DNA from: M55B118 sp041694275
Lineage (GTDB): Bacteria > Bacillota_I > Bacilli_A > Izemoplasmatales > Izemoplasmataceae
DNA: 12,786 bases
Reading direction: 5' to 3'
Assembly (NCBI GenBank): GCA_041694275.1
Contig: JASMTQ010000073.1
Coordinates: 1 to 12,786, forward strand
This document shows positions 1-7,451 of the stretch, in pieces. The notes under the pieces were generated by a model. That model was not told the DNA's origin and searched no databases. It saw nothing but the letters and a program-made list of their open reading frames with translations. The position numbers and the translations under genes are program-made. Each line of letters starts with the position of its first letter. Within the stretch, counting starts at the first letter, position 1.

Positions 1-2
1 TT

Positions 3-1484
3 CTAGGCCTCATCTCCATCATGGACAGCTACATTCTCCACCAGAAGGAAGTCGTCACCAACAAGTCGAACTTCGAACTCAAAAAAGCGGACAAGCGTCT
101 TCACATCGTCGAAGGGATTATCCGCATGGTGGATGTCATCGATGAAGTGATCGACCTCATCCGCAAATCAAAATCGAAAAAGGACGCAAGAGAGAAACTC
201 GTCAAGACCTTTGACTTCTCAGAAGAACAGGCCGAAGCGATTCTCACCTTGCAACTATACAGACTCTCAAATACAGACCTCAATGCCCTCATCAAGGAAA
301 AGCAAACCCTTGAAAAGACCATACAGGATCTAAAAGACATCCTTTCCAATGAACGAAGCCTTGAAAACGTCATCAAGAAAGATCTCAGAGCGATTATCCG
401 CAAGGTCAAAAGTCCAAGAAGAACCACCATCGAAGATGAAATCGAACGCATCGAAGTCCAGGAAGAAGACCTGATAGAAAGCGAAGCCGTAAGAGTCGGG
501 CTTACCCGCGAAGGCTACATTCGTCGTGCGTCGCTTAGAAGCTTCAAGGCGACTGAAACACCTGACTTCAAGGAAAACGACGCCTTCCTTTTCAACAATG
601 AAGTAAGCAGTACCGATACCTTGCTTATCTTCACCGATCACGGACACTATATCTATCTACCCGTATTCAAGCTCACAGAAGGCAAATGGAAGGACATGGG
701 GCTTCACATCAACCACATCGTCCCCCTTTCAAATGGTGAGAAAATCATCAGCGTGCAAGCCGTCTCTTCATTCGACGAATTTCAGGGCTATCTCATTTTC
801 ACAACCAGAGACAATGTCATAAAAAGAACGGCCATCAAGGATTTTGACGTTCAGCGCTACAACCGTGCCATTCGCTCGATGAAACTCTCAAAAGGTGATA
901 TCATTGAAGACATCACCCATACATACAACGAAGACAGTGAAATCATGACCTTCACCAAAACAGGGCATGCCCTTCGCTACGACGTGGGAGAGATCCCTTG
1001 CACCTCAACGTCTGCCAAAGGCGTCAAGGCTCTGAATTTGAAACCAGCTGAATCCCTTGCCTGCTCGGTCGTACTTGAAGCGAACAAGGACGTCATCGTG
1101 CTTACTTCAAGAGGGACGTTAAGACGCTTCAATCCAGGGGATATCGAGAAGAAAAAACGCACCCTTAAAGGTGAAAGTGTCATCAAGGAAGTCAAAACCA
1201 ACCCTTACTTGATCGTGGACGCCGTGCTCATGGATAGCATGCAGTACAAAAAACGCGCGCCGATTCATATTCTTACTGACAAAGGAGAGACCACGGTTAG
1301 TGCCTTCTTAGTGAAATCAAACCAGGCTGACACCGGCAAGAAGTTCGTCAAAGGAAAGCAAACCCCGTTTAAACTGTTTATAGAGAGTGGTTTGTTGGAA
1401 GAAGATGAAGAGATTCAACCGCTCAACGAGTTCATCCCAAAGCCAACCACGCCGCTTCACCAGCAATCCCTGTTTGAAGAATGA
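3..1484 (+). CDS. parC: DNA topoisomerase IV subunit A, C-terminal part (5' end outside window)
   Basis: This is the breakage-reunion subunit of topoisomerase IV, which with ParE decatenates and relaxes chromosomes. The reading frame is open from base 3, so the ATG at 21 is internal; 493 codons are visible and the catalytic-tyrosine domain lies upstream. The fragment opens with the end of the core (around YILHQKEVV) and the LQLYRL coiled-coil segment. It then shows six spaced beta-pinwheel blade motifs near fragment residues 167, 210, 267, 317, 367 and 424, such as LTREGYIRR, FTDHGHYIYLP and LTSRGTLRRF. The KWKDMG stretch matches the R/KWKDLG typical of Gram-positive ParC (GrlA). I see no GyrA box (QRRGGKG-like), which argues for ParC over GyrA. 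The gene stops with TGA 13 bases before the next gene; parE would be expected upstream. I am sure of the family and fairly sure of ParC. Confidence 0.93.
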   Translation, partial: LGLISIMDSYILHQKEVVTNKSNFELKKADKRLHIVEGIIRMVDVIDEVIDLIRKSKSKKDAREKLVKTFDFSEEQAEAILTLQLYRLSNTDLNALIKEKQTLEKTIQDLKDILSNERSLENVIKKDLRAIIRKVKSPRRTTIEDEIERIEVQEEDLIESEAVRVGLTREGYIRRASLRSFKATETPDFKENDAFLFNNEVSSTDTLLIFTDHGHYIYLPVFKLTEGKWKDMGLHINHIVPLSNGEKIISVQAVSSFDEFQGYLIFTTRDNVIKRTAIKDFDVQRYNRAIRSMKLSKGDIIEDITHTYNEDSEIMTFTKTGHALRYDVGEIPCTSTSAKGVKALNLKPAESLACSVVLEANKDVIVLTSRGTLRRFNPGDIEKKKRTLKGESVIKEVKTNPYLIVDAVLMDSMQYKKRAPIHILTDKGETTVSAFLVKSNQADTGKKFVKGKQTPFKLFIESGLLEEDEEIQPLNEFIPKPTTPLHQQSLFEE

Positions 1485-1490
1485 GAGGAG
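1484..1490 (+). promoter_or_regulatory. Ribosome binding site deciding the GTG start of the Fic-like gene
   Basis: The purine run AGAGGAG lies directly after the parC stop and 7 bases before GTG at 1498. This favours GTG 1498 (or TTG 1495) over the in-frame ATG at 1387, which would overlap parC by about 98 bases and adds a low-complexity, unrelated-looking N-terminus. Confidence 0.75.
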
Positions 1491-1497
1491 TGATTTG

Positions 1498-2577
1498 GTG
1501 TACGCACTTGACAATATCACGCATGTGAGAATTCCAAACGACATCATTGCACGGTACCTGGAGCTCTACCGGTTCATCGGACGCAACCAGGAACTTCTGC
1601 AGGTCGTAAAAAGCGATTTCGACACCCTTGTCGATGAAACCATCCGCAAGGATGCCTACTTTCTATCTGAACTTTTAGAGCTAGGCATCGCCGATTCACG
1701 CTACAGACAACTCCTCACGAAAGACGTTCAACCCAAAAACAGGGTTGAACGTTTCCTCGCGCATCTGAAACACGCGATGAAACGCGTTCACAAGGAAACC
1801 GACACGTTTCAGCTCATCGATACGGAAATCCATGACATGCTCAGATTTCTTTACAAGGATGTCGAGAGCGATGACGCGCTTCATTTCGCCAAGAGCACCA
1901 ACAAGGAAAAAAAGCGCATCAATCTCTTATCAAGCGGCATCAGGACTAAACGCGACGCCCTTGGAAAACTCGTCAACAGCTACCACCACGCAAAAAAGGA
2001 TACGGCCTTCGAGCACAGTCTCGTCGCCGCCAATTTCTATATCGACTTCATCCACCTCGCCCCATTTAAAAAACACAACGATGTCCTCGGGCTCATGACG
2101 CTTTACATCCTTCTCATTTCCTATGACTACAAGGCGTTTCACCTGGTCAGTTTCTTTGAGAAACTCTATAAAAGACGCGATCAGTTTGAAAAAGTGAAGG
2201 AAATCGCTTCAAGAAACTGGAGTGAAGGCTTGTCCGATACCATCGCCCTTCATCGTTTCATATTGGATCTTTCCATCGAAGCGTACAAGGAAGCCCATGA
2301 AATGGTCAGAAACTATGCGTTTGACAAACAGCACAACAAATCGGACTACATCGAAAACACCATCAACAAACTCGATGAAGTCTTTTCCAAAGAAGACATC
2401 AGAAGCGCCCATCCCACCGTATCCGACTCCACCATCAACCGGACGCTCAAGCGTCTGCGTGATGAAAAGAAAATAAGACCCCTGGGTACGGGAAGAGGCG
2501 CCAAATGGATGAAACTTTACAAAACCAGCAAAAAACCATCGTTCCAAGAACAGATGAATTTAAAATTCAACGAGTAG
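1498..2577 (+). CDS. Fic-fold protein with C-terminal winged helix and degenerate catalytic motif (pseudo-Fic)
   Basis: The product has 359 residues from GTG 1498. I recognise the layout of Fic proteins that carry a DNA-binding winged helix. There is an N-terminal helical domain (about 15-120) with a stretch like the Fic N-domain. The Fic core (about 145-270) ends in NWSEGLSDT, which resembles the GWHEGxxD that follows the core in active relatives. A winged helix follows at about 285-340 (TVSDSTINRTLKRL, then a GTGRGAKW wing). The catalytic motif HPFx(D/E)GNGRxxR is replaced at residues 187-199 by LAPFKKHNDVLGL: His is Ala188, the acidic residue is Lys192, GNGR is HNDV and the last Arg is Leu. 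AMP transfer by the usual mechanism is therefore unlikely, and a DNA-binding or scaffold role is inferred. The gene sits 13 bases after parC and 9 before argS, so it is probably cotranscribed. No signal peptide or membrane segment was noticed. The family call rests on motif alignment by eye, so the exact function is unknown. Confidence 0.72.
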   Translation: MYALDNITHVRIPNDIIARYLELYRFIGRNQELLQVVKSDFDTLVDETIRKDAYFLSELLELGIADSRYRQLLTKDVQPKNRVERFLAHLKHAMKRVHKETDTFQLIDTEIHDMLRFLYKDVESDDALHFAKSTNKEKKRINLLSSGIRTKRDALGKLVNSYHHAKKDTAFEHSLVAANFYIDFIHLAPFKKHNDVLGLMTLYILLISYDYKAFHLVSFFEKLYKRRDQFEKVKEIASRNWSEGLSDTIALHRFILDLSIEAYKEAHEMVRNYAFDKQHNKSDYIENTINKLDEVFSKEDIRSAHPTVSDSTINRTLKRLRDEKKIRPLGTGRGAKWMKLYKTSKKPSFQEQMNLKFNE

Positions 2578-2580
2578 GTG
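2576..2580 (+). promoter_or_regulatory. Ribosome binding site deciding the ATG start of argS
   Basis: AGGTG overlaps the stop codon of the preceding gene and lies 6 bases before ATG 2587. An in-frame GTG at 2578 is part of this site and has no site of its own, so ATG 2587 is preferred. Confidence 0.65.
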
Positions 2581-2586
2581 CATACC

Positions 2587-4230
2587 ATGACACACATTGA
2601 AACCCAAATAGAAAATACCATTAGAATAGCCCTCAAAGAGGCCTTTGACCTCACCCTTGAACAGGTTGAAGTCGAGGTGCCAAGTGATCAGGCACTTGGC
2701 GATTTCTCCACCAACACCGCGATGAAACTGGCGAGAACCCTCAGGAAAAACCCATTTGATATCGCCAATACGTTAAAGCCCTATCTGGAAGCGAACGCCA
2801 ATCTTTTCAAAACCGTCGAAGTCGCCCGTCCGGGCTTCATCAACTTCTTCGTCAGTGAAGCGCTTCTTGAATCGACCCTCAAAACGATTGAAGGAAAAGG
2901 CGCCAGCTTCGGTGAGAGTACCACCGGAAAAGGCACGTCCGTCAACATCGAATTCGTCAGTGCGAACCCTACAGGCTCCCTTCACGTGGGGCACGCACGC
3001 GGCGCGGCAGCCGGTGACAACCTGGCCCGTCTCATGAAAAAGGCAGGCTACAGTGTCACCCGTGAATTCTACGTGAATGACGGCGGCAACCAGATCAACA
3101 ACCTGGCAAGAAGCATCATCGCCCGCTATGAACAGCTGCATGGCAAGGATACCCCGATTCCTGAAGATGGTTACCACGGCCCTGAAATCACGAAGATCGC
3201 AGAAGATTTCAAGGAAAAGCATGGAGACCGTTTCATCCATGAAGACGGATTTGAAACCTTCAAGCAAGTCGGTGTGGATTCACTGCTTGAAAACCTCAAA
3301 AAAGACCTGAACACCTTCGGGGTTGATTTTGACATTTTCTTTAGTGAAGCCTCCCTTTATAAAGAAGGCACGGTCGAAGAAACGCTTGAGTACTTGAAAG
3401 GCAAGGATCTTACCTACACCGAAGACGACGCGGTTTTCTTGAAAACGAGCGAATACGGAGATGACAAGGACCGCGTGATTGTGAAGTCCGATGGTTCATA
3501 TACGTACCTCATGCCCGATATCGCCTACCATCTTGAGAAGCTCAAACGCGGCTACGACGTATTGATTGACGTCCTTGGCGCCGATCACCACGGCTATGTA
3601 CCGCGTCTCAAAGCCGCCATTGAAATGATGAGCGGTAAAAAGGACGTGCTCGATGTGGAAATGCTTCAGCTTGTGAAGGTGTTAAGAGACGGTGAAGAGA
3701 TCAAGATGAGCAAACGTAGCGGCAAGGCCATTACGCTCTTTGATCTCATCGAAGAAGTCGGCGTGGACGCCATTCGTTACTTCTTCGCAAGACACAGCTT
3801 AAACACCCACATGGACCTGGATCTCGATCTCGCTCTCAAAAAGACCAATGAAAACCCGGTCTACTACGCGCAGTACGCCCACGCACGCATTATGACACTG
3901 CTTGGCAAAGCCAGGGAAAAAGGCTTTGACACAGATGCGCCGATTGAGTCTTTTGACCATCTTGATGACGATCTTACCCGCGGGCTCATACTGAAAGTGG
4001 CCTTGTATCCGAAAGTCATTGAAGAAAGCGCCCTCGCAAGAACCCCGCACAAAGTCACCAACTACATCCACAGTCTAGCAAGCACGCTTCACGGATTTTA
4101 TGGCGGCGTCCAGGTGTTAAGTGACAATGAAAAGGCGAGTCTGGAGCGCATCTACATTCTGAAACTCGTCGCCGGCGTTTTAAAAGACGCGCTTCATATA
4201 ATCGGCGTCAGCGCCCCTGAGAGTATGTAA
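2587..4230 (+). CDS. argS: Arginyl-tRNA synthetase
   Basis: This cytoplasmic class I synthetase attaches arginine to tRNA-Arg using ATP. It has 547 residues from ATG 2587, about the usual bacterial length. In order it shows the N-terminal Add1 tRNA-D-loop domain (about 1-100, containing the DFSTN stretch) and SANPTGSLHVGHARG with the HIGH motif as HVGH at residues 133-136. The FYVNDGG region and LGADHHGYVPR follow, then the KMSKS loop as KMSKR at 373-377. The C-terminal helical DALR anticodon domain begins near YYAQYAHARI. All key elements look intact. It follows the pseudo-Fic gene by 9 bases. In Bacillus argS is not in this neighbourhood, so the placement between parC and apt is a lineage feature. 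Call is secure. Confidence 0.97.
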   Translation: MTHIETQIENTIRIALKEAFDLTLEQVEVEVPSDQALGDFSTNTAMKLARTLRKNPFDIANTLKPYLEANANLFKTVEVARPGFINFFVSEALLESTLKTIEGKGASFGESTTGKGTSVNIEFVSANPTGSLHVGHARGAAAGDNLARLMKKAGYSVTREFYVNDGGNQINNLARSIIARYEQLHGKDTPIPEDGYHGPEITKIAEDFKEKHGDRFIHEDGFETFKQVGVDSLLENLKKDLNTFGVDFDIFFSEASLYKEGTVEETLEYLKGKDLTYTEDDAVFLKTSEYGDDKDRVIVKSDGSYTYLMPDIAYHLEKLKRGYDVLIDVLGADHHGYVPRLKAAIEMMSGKKDVLDVEMLQLVKVLRDGEEIKMSKRSGKAITLFDLIEEVGVDAIRYFFARHSLNTHMDLDLDLALKKTNENPVYYAQYAHARIMTLLGKAREKGFDTDAPIESFDHLDDDLTRGLILKVALYPKVIEESALARTPHKVTNYIHSLASTLHGFYGGVQVLSDNEKASLERIYILKLVAGVLKDALHIIGVSAPESM

Positions 4231-4251
4231 CTGTTTCAAGCACTTAAGGCA

Positions 4252-4260
4252 TGTTATAAT
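4252..4260 (+). promoter_or_regulatory. Probable extended -10 promoter for apt-relA-dtd
   Basis: TGTTATAAT is a perfect -10 hexamer (4255-4260) preceded by a TGn extension, in the 63-base gap between argS and apt and 33 bases before the apt start. The -35 position has only a poor match (TG-rich bases around 4231-4237), which is acceptable for an extended -10 promoter. No convincing terminator hairpin was seen after argS, so read-through from upstream is also likely. Confidence 0.6.
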
Positions 4261-4293
4261 TAAATTAATTCAAGAAAGATAAGGTGATGCATC

Positions 4294-4806
4294 ATGCGTC
4301 TTAAAGATTATGTAAAAAACGTACCGGATTTTCCAAAAGAAGGCATTCAATTCAAGGACATCACGCCCCTCATCGCAGATGGACAGGCTCTTAGATACGC
4401 CGTGAAGAAACTTTCTGACTACGCCCGTGACAAGGAAGTGGACGTCGTCGTCGGACCTGACGCACGCGGTTTCATTTTCGGAACCCCGATCGCAGTCGAT
4501 CTCGGTGTTGGCTTCATTCCTGTTAGAAAACCAGGCAAGCTTCCACGCGAAACCTTTACAGAAACCTTCAACCTCGAATACGACGAATCCTCGCTCTCAC
4601 TTCACAAAAACGACATCAAACCCGGCCAGAGAGTGCTCATCGTTGATGATCTGCTCGCAACCGGGGGCACCATCGAAGCGACCATCAAACTCGTTGAAAA
4701 AGCCGGAGGCAATGTTGTTGGCGTTGCGTTTTTGATTGAACTTGCAGGCCTAAAAGGCCGCACAAAAATCAACAACTATCCGATTTTCAGCCTACTCACA
4801 TACTAA
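4294..4806 (+). CDS. apt: Adenine phosphoribosyltransferase
   Basis: This enzyme condenses adenine with PRPP to give AMP in purine salvage, in the cytoplasm. The product is 170 residues, the normal size. It shows the family signatures FPKEGIQFKDITPL (14-26), VVVGPDARGFIFG (51-63), VRKPGKLP (77-84) and the PRPP-binding loop VLIVDDLLATGGT (114-126). The variant GPDARGF instead of the common GPEARGF is conservative. ATG 4294 is preceded by AAGGTGA at 4281-4287. The gene follows its own likely promoter and is 27 bases before relA. The apt-relA-dtd order is conserved in Bacilli, where recJ usually precedes apt; here argS does. Confidence 0.97.
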   Translation: MRLKDYVKNVPDFPKEGIQFKDITPLIADGQALRYAVKKLSDYARDKEVDVVVGPDARGFIFGTPIAVDLGVGFIPVRKPGKLPRETFTETFNLEYDESSLSLHKNDIKPGQRVLIVDDLLATGGTIEATIKLVEKAGGNVVGVAFLIELAGLKGRTKINNYPIFSLLTY

Positions 4807-4819
4807 GCGTCAATCCAAC

Positions 4820-4829
4820 AAGGAGGTGA
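4820..4829 (+). promoter_or_regulatory. Near-perfect Shine-Dalgarno site of relA
   Basis: AAGGAGGTGA is fully complementary to the canonical 3' end of 16S rRNA and sits 4 bases before ATG 4834. It is the longest Shine-Dalgarno match noticed in the window and suggests strong translation initiation for relA. Confidence 0.8.
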
Positions 4830-4833
4830 CATC

Positions 4834-7008
4834 ATGCAGGAAATAGAGGATTTCTCCAAACTAAAGGACAAACTTGAAACCTATCTGGAAGAAAAAGACA
4901 TTGTTCAGATAGAAAAAGCCTACAACTATGCGCTTGAACACCATGAAGGACAGAAAAGAAAAAGCGGGGAACCCTATATTACCCACCCAATCAGCGTCGC
5001 CTTCATTCTTTCAAGCTACAAATCCGACCCGACCACCATCATGGCCGGTCTTTTGCATGATTGCATCGAAGACACCTCCGCGACCTACGAGGAAGTGAAA
5101 GACGCCTTCGGAGACGAAGTCGCATTGCTCACTGAAGGGGTCACCAAGCTCGGTCAATACAAATTCAAAGGCATTGAATCAAAAGAAGAGGAAAAACAGG
5201 TCGTACAGGCCAAGAACTACCAGAAAATGCTTCTGGCGATGGCCAAGGACATCCGCGTCATCATCGTGAAACTCGCGGACCGTCTTCACAACATGCGCAC
5301 GCTTGGAAACCTGCCCGTTGAAAAACAAAAACGCATTGCGCGCGAGACGCTCGATATTTTCGCGCCGCTTGCGCATCGTCTTGGTATGTATGTCATCAAG
5401 GCCGAACTCGAAGATACGTCTTTCAAGTTCCTTTACCCTGAAAAATACAAACAGATCGCACAGATGATCAAGGATACGAAGAAAAATCGCCAGGAAGACC
5501 TTGAGCGCATGCGCGCCCAGCTTGAAGACCTTCTTGGAACCAACAACTTTGATTACAACGTCAAGGGCCGCATCAAGAACATCTATTCGGTCTACAAGAA
5601 AATGCGCGATAGAAACAAGGAATTCGATGACATCTATGACCTTTTGGCGCTTAGAATCATCGTAAAAAGCGTAGAACAGTGTTATAGCGCAATCGGTGTC
5701 ATCCACTCCAGATACACCCCGATTCCAAACCGCTTCAAAGACTATATCGCCATGCCTAAGCCAAACCTTTATCAATCCCTTCATACCTCGGTCATCTCCC
5801 ACGGCAAGATCTATGAAATTCAGATTCGCACCAAGGAAATGGATGAAATCGCCGAATACGGGATCGCCGCGCACTGGGCCTACAAGGAACAAGGTGCGAA
5901 GATGCCGATGACACAGATGGTCTCAAAACGTCTCAAATGGTATGACCAGCTCATCAAGTTCACAGAAGAAAGAGAAAGTGACGAAGAGGTATTGAACCTC
6001 TTAAGAGACGACATTTTCCAGTCCAATGTCTATGTGTTTACGCCCGAAGGCGACATTATCGACCTTCCAAAAGGCTCAACACCGATTGATTTCGCCTTCA
6101 GAATTCACACGGAAGTCGGCATCAAGACCGTTGGGGCTATCGTAAACGGTAAAATCGTACCGCTTGAATACGCCCTTGAAACCGGTGACGTCGTTGAAAT
6201 CAAGACATCGAAAAACAGTTTCGGACCAAACGACAACTGGCTTAAAATCGCGAAAACATCCGGTGCGAAATCGAAAATCAAGAACTATCTGAACAAGCAA
6301 AGAAGAGATGTCCTGATCGAAATGGGCAAAGAAGAATTCGAGAAGGAAAAAGAGAGAAGAAAACCAGGGCATCCAATCAACGACAAGGAAATAGAAAAAC
6401 ACCTGAGCTACAAGAACATCAATGATCTGGAGACGCTTTACTATGAAATCGGAAAGAATACGATTACGGCTAGAAACGCGCTCAACGTCCTTCTTCCAGA
6501 TGAAACCGAGAGTGAAGAGAAACTCATAGAATCAATCAACCGCAGCGAGAAAAAAAGCGTTGCAGGGGATTCCAACATTATCGTTGAAGGTCTTGATACG
6601 CCTTCAGTCAAACTCTCAAACTGCTGCACCCCGATTCCTGGAGACCCCATCAAGGGCTATATCTCCAAAGGAAGCGGGATCGCCGTACACAGAACCAACT
6701 GCAACAACCTGAAAAACCTCGATGAAAGCCGCTATATCGATGTCGAGTGGGGCGACGACCGCTCAACGATTCACGATGTGAACATGAAACTGCTCGTCAA
6801 CAACCGCGACAACATTCTAGCAGACATCATCAACACCGTCACCACCCACGACGGCAAGGTCGACCAGGTAAGCGCAACCACCAACAAACGGCGTGAAGGC
6901 GTCATAAAAATCAAGGTGGGCGTGAGACACCGTAAAATTCTTGACAACATCATCCTGAATCTTCAAAAAGTCGGTGGGGTCTTGAGTATCGAAAGGCTGA
7001 TGAAATAA
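4834..7008 (+). CDS. relA: Bifunctional (p)ppGpp synthetase/hydrolase, long Rel
   Basis: Rel makes (p)ppGpp from ATP and GDP/GTP when uncharged tRNA enters the ribosome, and hydrolyses it otherwise. The product is 724 residues, typical for long Rel. The HD hydrolase domain looks intact, with His51, His75-Asp76 and Asp149 in LADRLHNMRT. The synthetase domain (about 235-345) has FDDIYDLLALRI, RFKDYIAMPKPN and EIQIRT (Glu328, Gln330). The RFKD loop (300-303) is the form associated with bifunctional Rel/SpoT; monofunctional RelA has an acidic ExDD there. A TGS domain (about 396-456) follows, then a zinc-finger/RIS region with Cys597, Cys598, His619 and Cys623, and a C-terminal ACT domain (about 648-720). 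The stop overlaps the dtd start by one base (TAATG). The symbol rel would be equally good. Confidence 0.97.
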   Translation: MQEIEDFSKLKDKLETYLEEKDIVQIEKAYNYALEHHEGQKRKSGEPYITHPISVAFILSSYKSDPTTIMAGLLHDCIEDTSATYEEVKDAFGDEVALLTEGVTKLGQYKFKGIESKEEEKQVVQAKNYQKMLLAMAKDIRVIIVKLADRLHNMRTLGNLPVEKQKRIARETLDIFAPLAHRLGMYVIKAELEDTSFKFLYPEKYKQIAQMIKDTKKNRQEDLERMRAQLEDLLGTNNFDYNVKGRIKNIYSVYKKMRDRNKEFDDIYDLLALRIIVKSVEQCYSAIGVIHSRYTPIPNRFKDYIAMPKPNLYQSLHTSVISHGKIYEIQIRTKEMDEIAEYGIAAHWAYKEQGAKMPMTQMVSKRLKWYDQLIKFTEERESDEEVLNLLRDDIFQSNVYVFTPEGDIIDLPKGSTPIDFAFRIHTEVGIKTVGAIVNGKIVPLEYALETGDVVEIKTSKNSFGPNDNWLKIAKTSGAKSKIKNYLNKQRRDVLIEMGKEEFEKEKERRKPGHPINDKEIEKHLSYKNINDLETLYYEIGKNTITARNALNVLLPDETESEEKLIESINRSEKKSVAGDSNIIVEGLDTPSVKLSNCCTPIPGDPIKGYISKGSGIAVHRTNCNNLKNLDESRYIDVEWGDDRSTIHDVNMKLLVNNRDNILADIINTVTTHDGKVDQVSATTNKRREGVIKIKVGVRHRKILDNIILNLQKVGGVLSIERLMK

Positions 7009-7448
7009 TGAAAGTACTCGCTCAAAGAGTGCTCGATGCCTCGTGCACCATAGAAAATGAAGTAACCGCGGCCATAGAAGAAGGTCTGCTCATATATGTC
7101 AGCTTCAAAGACGGGGACGATTCATCCGTTATCCCGAAAATGGCTGAGAAAACCGCCAAACTTCGCATCTTTGAAGATGAGAACGGCAAGATGAACAATA
7201 GCGTCCTGGACACGGGAGGCAGTGTGCTTGCCATCCCTCAGTTCACGCTTGAAGCCTCGACTAAAAAAGGGCATCGCCCGTCTTTTAAAGACGCGCTTGA
7301 GCCTGAAAAAGCCGAGACGCTTTTTCAATATTTCGTGCAAAGACTCAAACATGAAGGCATCACGGTCAAAACCGGACAGTTCAGGACGGAAATGCTGATT
7401 AAAAGCACCAACCACGGTCCGGTGACGGTGATGATGGAAAGGGGATAA
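7008..7448 (+). CDS. dtd: D-aminoacyl-tRNA deacylase with variant active-site motifs
   Basis: DTD hydrolyses D-aminoacyl-tRNAs and Gly-tRNA-Ala, acting as a homodimer with an RNA-based active site. The product is 146 residues, the usual size, with the N-terminal QRVLDASCTIENEV and RPSFKDA (90-96) signatures. The Gly-cisPro motif NxGPxT is present as NHGPVT (135-140). The first active-site motif, usually SQFTL, reads PQFTL (77-81), and the TGxFGAxM segment reads TGQFRTEM (122-129). Both changes fall near the chirality-proofreading pocket. The start overlaps the relA stop by one base; a weak AAAGG at 6992-6996 suggests coupled translation. The relA-dtd pair is conserved in Bacillota. The family is certain, but full activity with the altered motifs is not. 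Confidence 0.94.
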   Translation: MKVLAQRVLDASCTIENEVTAAIEEGLLIYVSFKDGDDSSVIPKMAEKTAKLRIFEDENGKMNNSVLDTGGSVLAIPQFTLEASTKKGHRPSFKDALEPEKAETLFQYFVQRLKHEGITVKTGQFRTEMLIKSTNHGPVTVMMERG

Positions 7449-7451
7449 ACC

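Noticed and set aside
3..1484. GyrA instead of ParC
   Set aside because: The GyrA box is not found in the C-terminal pinwheel, and KWKDMG matches Gram-positive ParC. Gene context cannot fully exclude GyrA because parE lies outside the window.
1387..1497. Upstream ATG start (1387) for the Fic-like gene, giving 396 residues
   Set aside because: It would overlap parC by 98 bases and has no good binding site. GTG 1498 has AGAGGAG at ideal spacing, and Fic-like similarity begins after it.
1832..2098. Plus-strand open frame of 88 codons inside the Fic-like gene
   Set aside because: Shadow frame rich in Ser and Thr, without a motif. It does not restore a canonical Fic motif, so a frameshift explanation for the degenerate site is not supported.
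2773..3267. Minus-strand open frame of 164 codons
   Set aside because: It is antisense to the argS Add1 and HIGH regions, with no recognisable motif and no binding site.
4231..4293. Possible terminator after argS
   Set aside because: No GC-rich hairpin with a following T run is present. The AT-rich stretch is better explained as the extended -10 promoter of apt.
5179..5892. Minus-strand open frame of 237 codons
   Set aside because: It lies entirely inside relA, whose domains are unmistakable. Its translation shows no family motif, and it is explained by codon bias of the sense gene.
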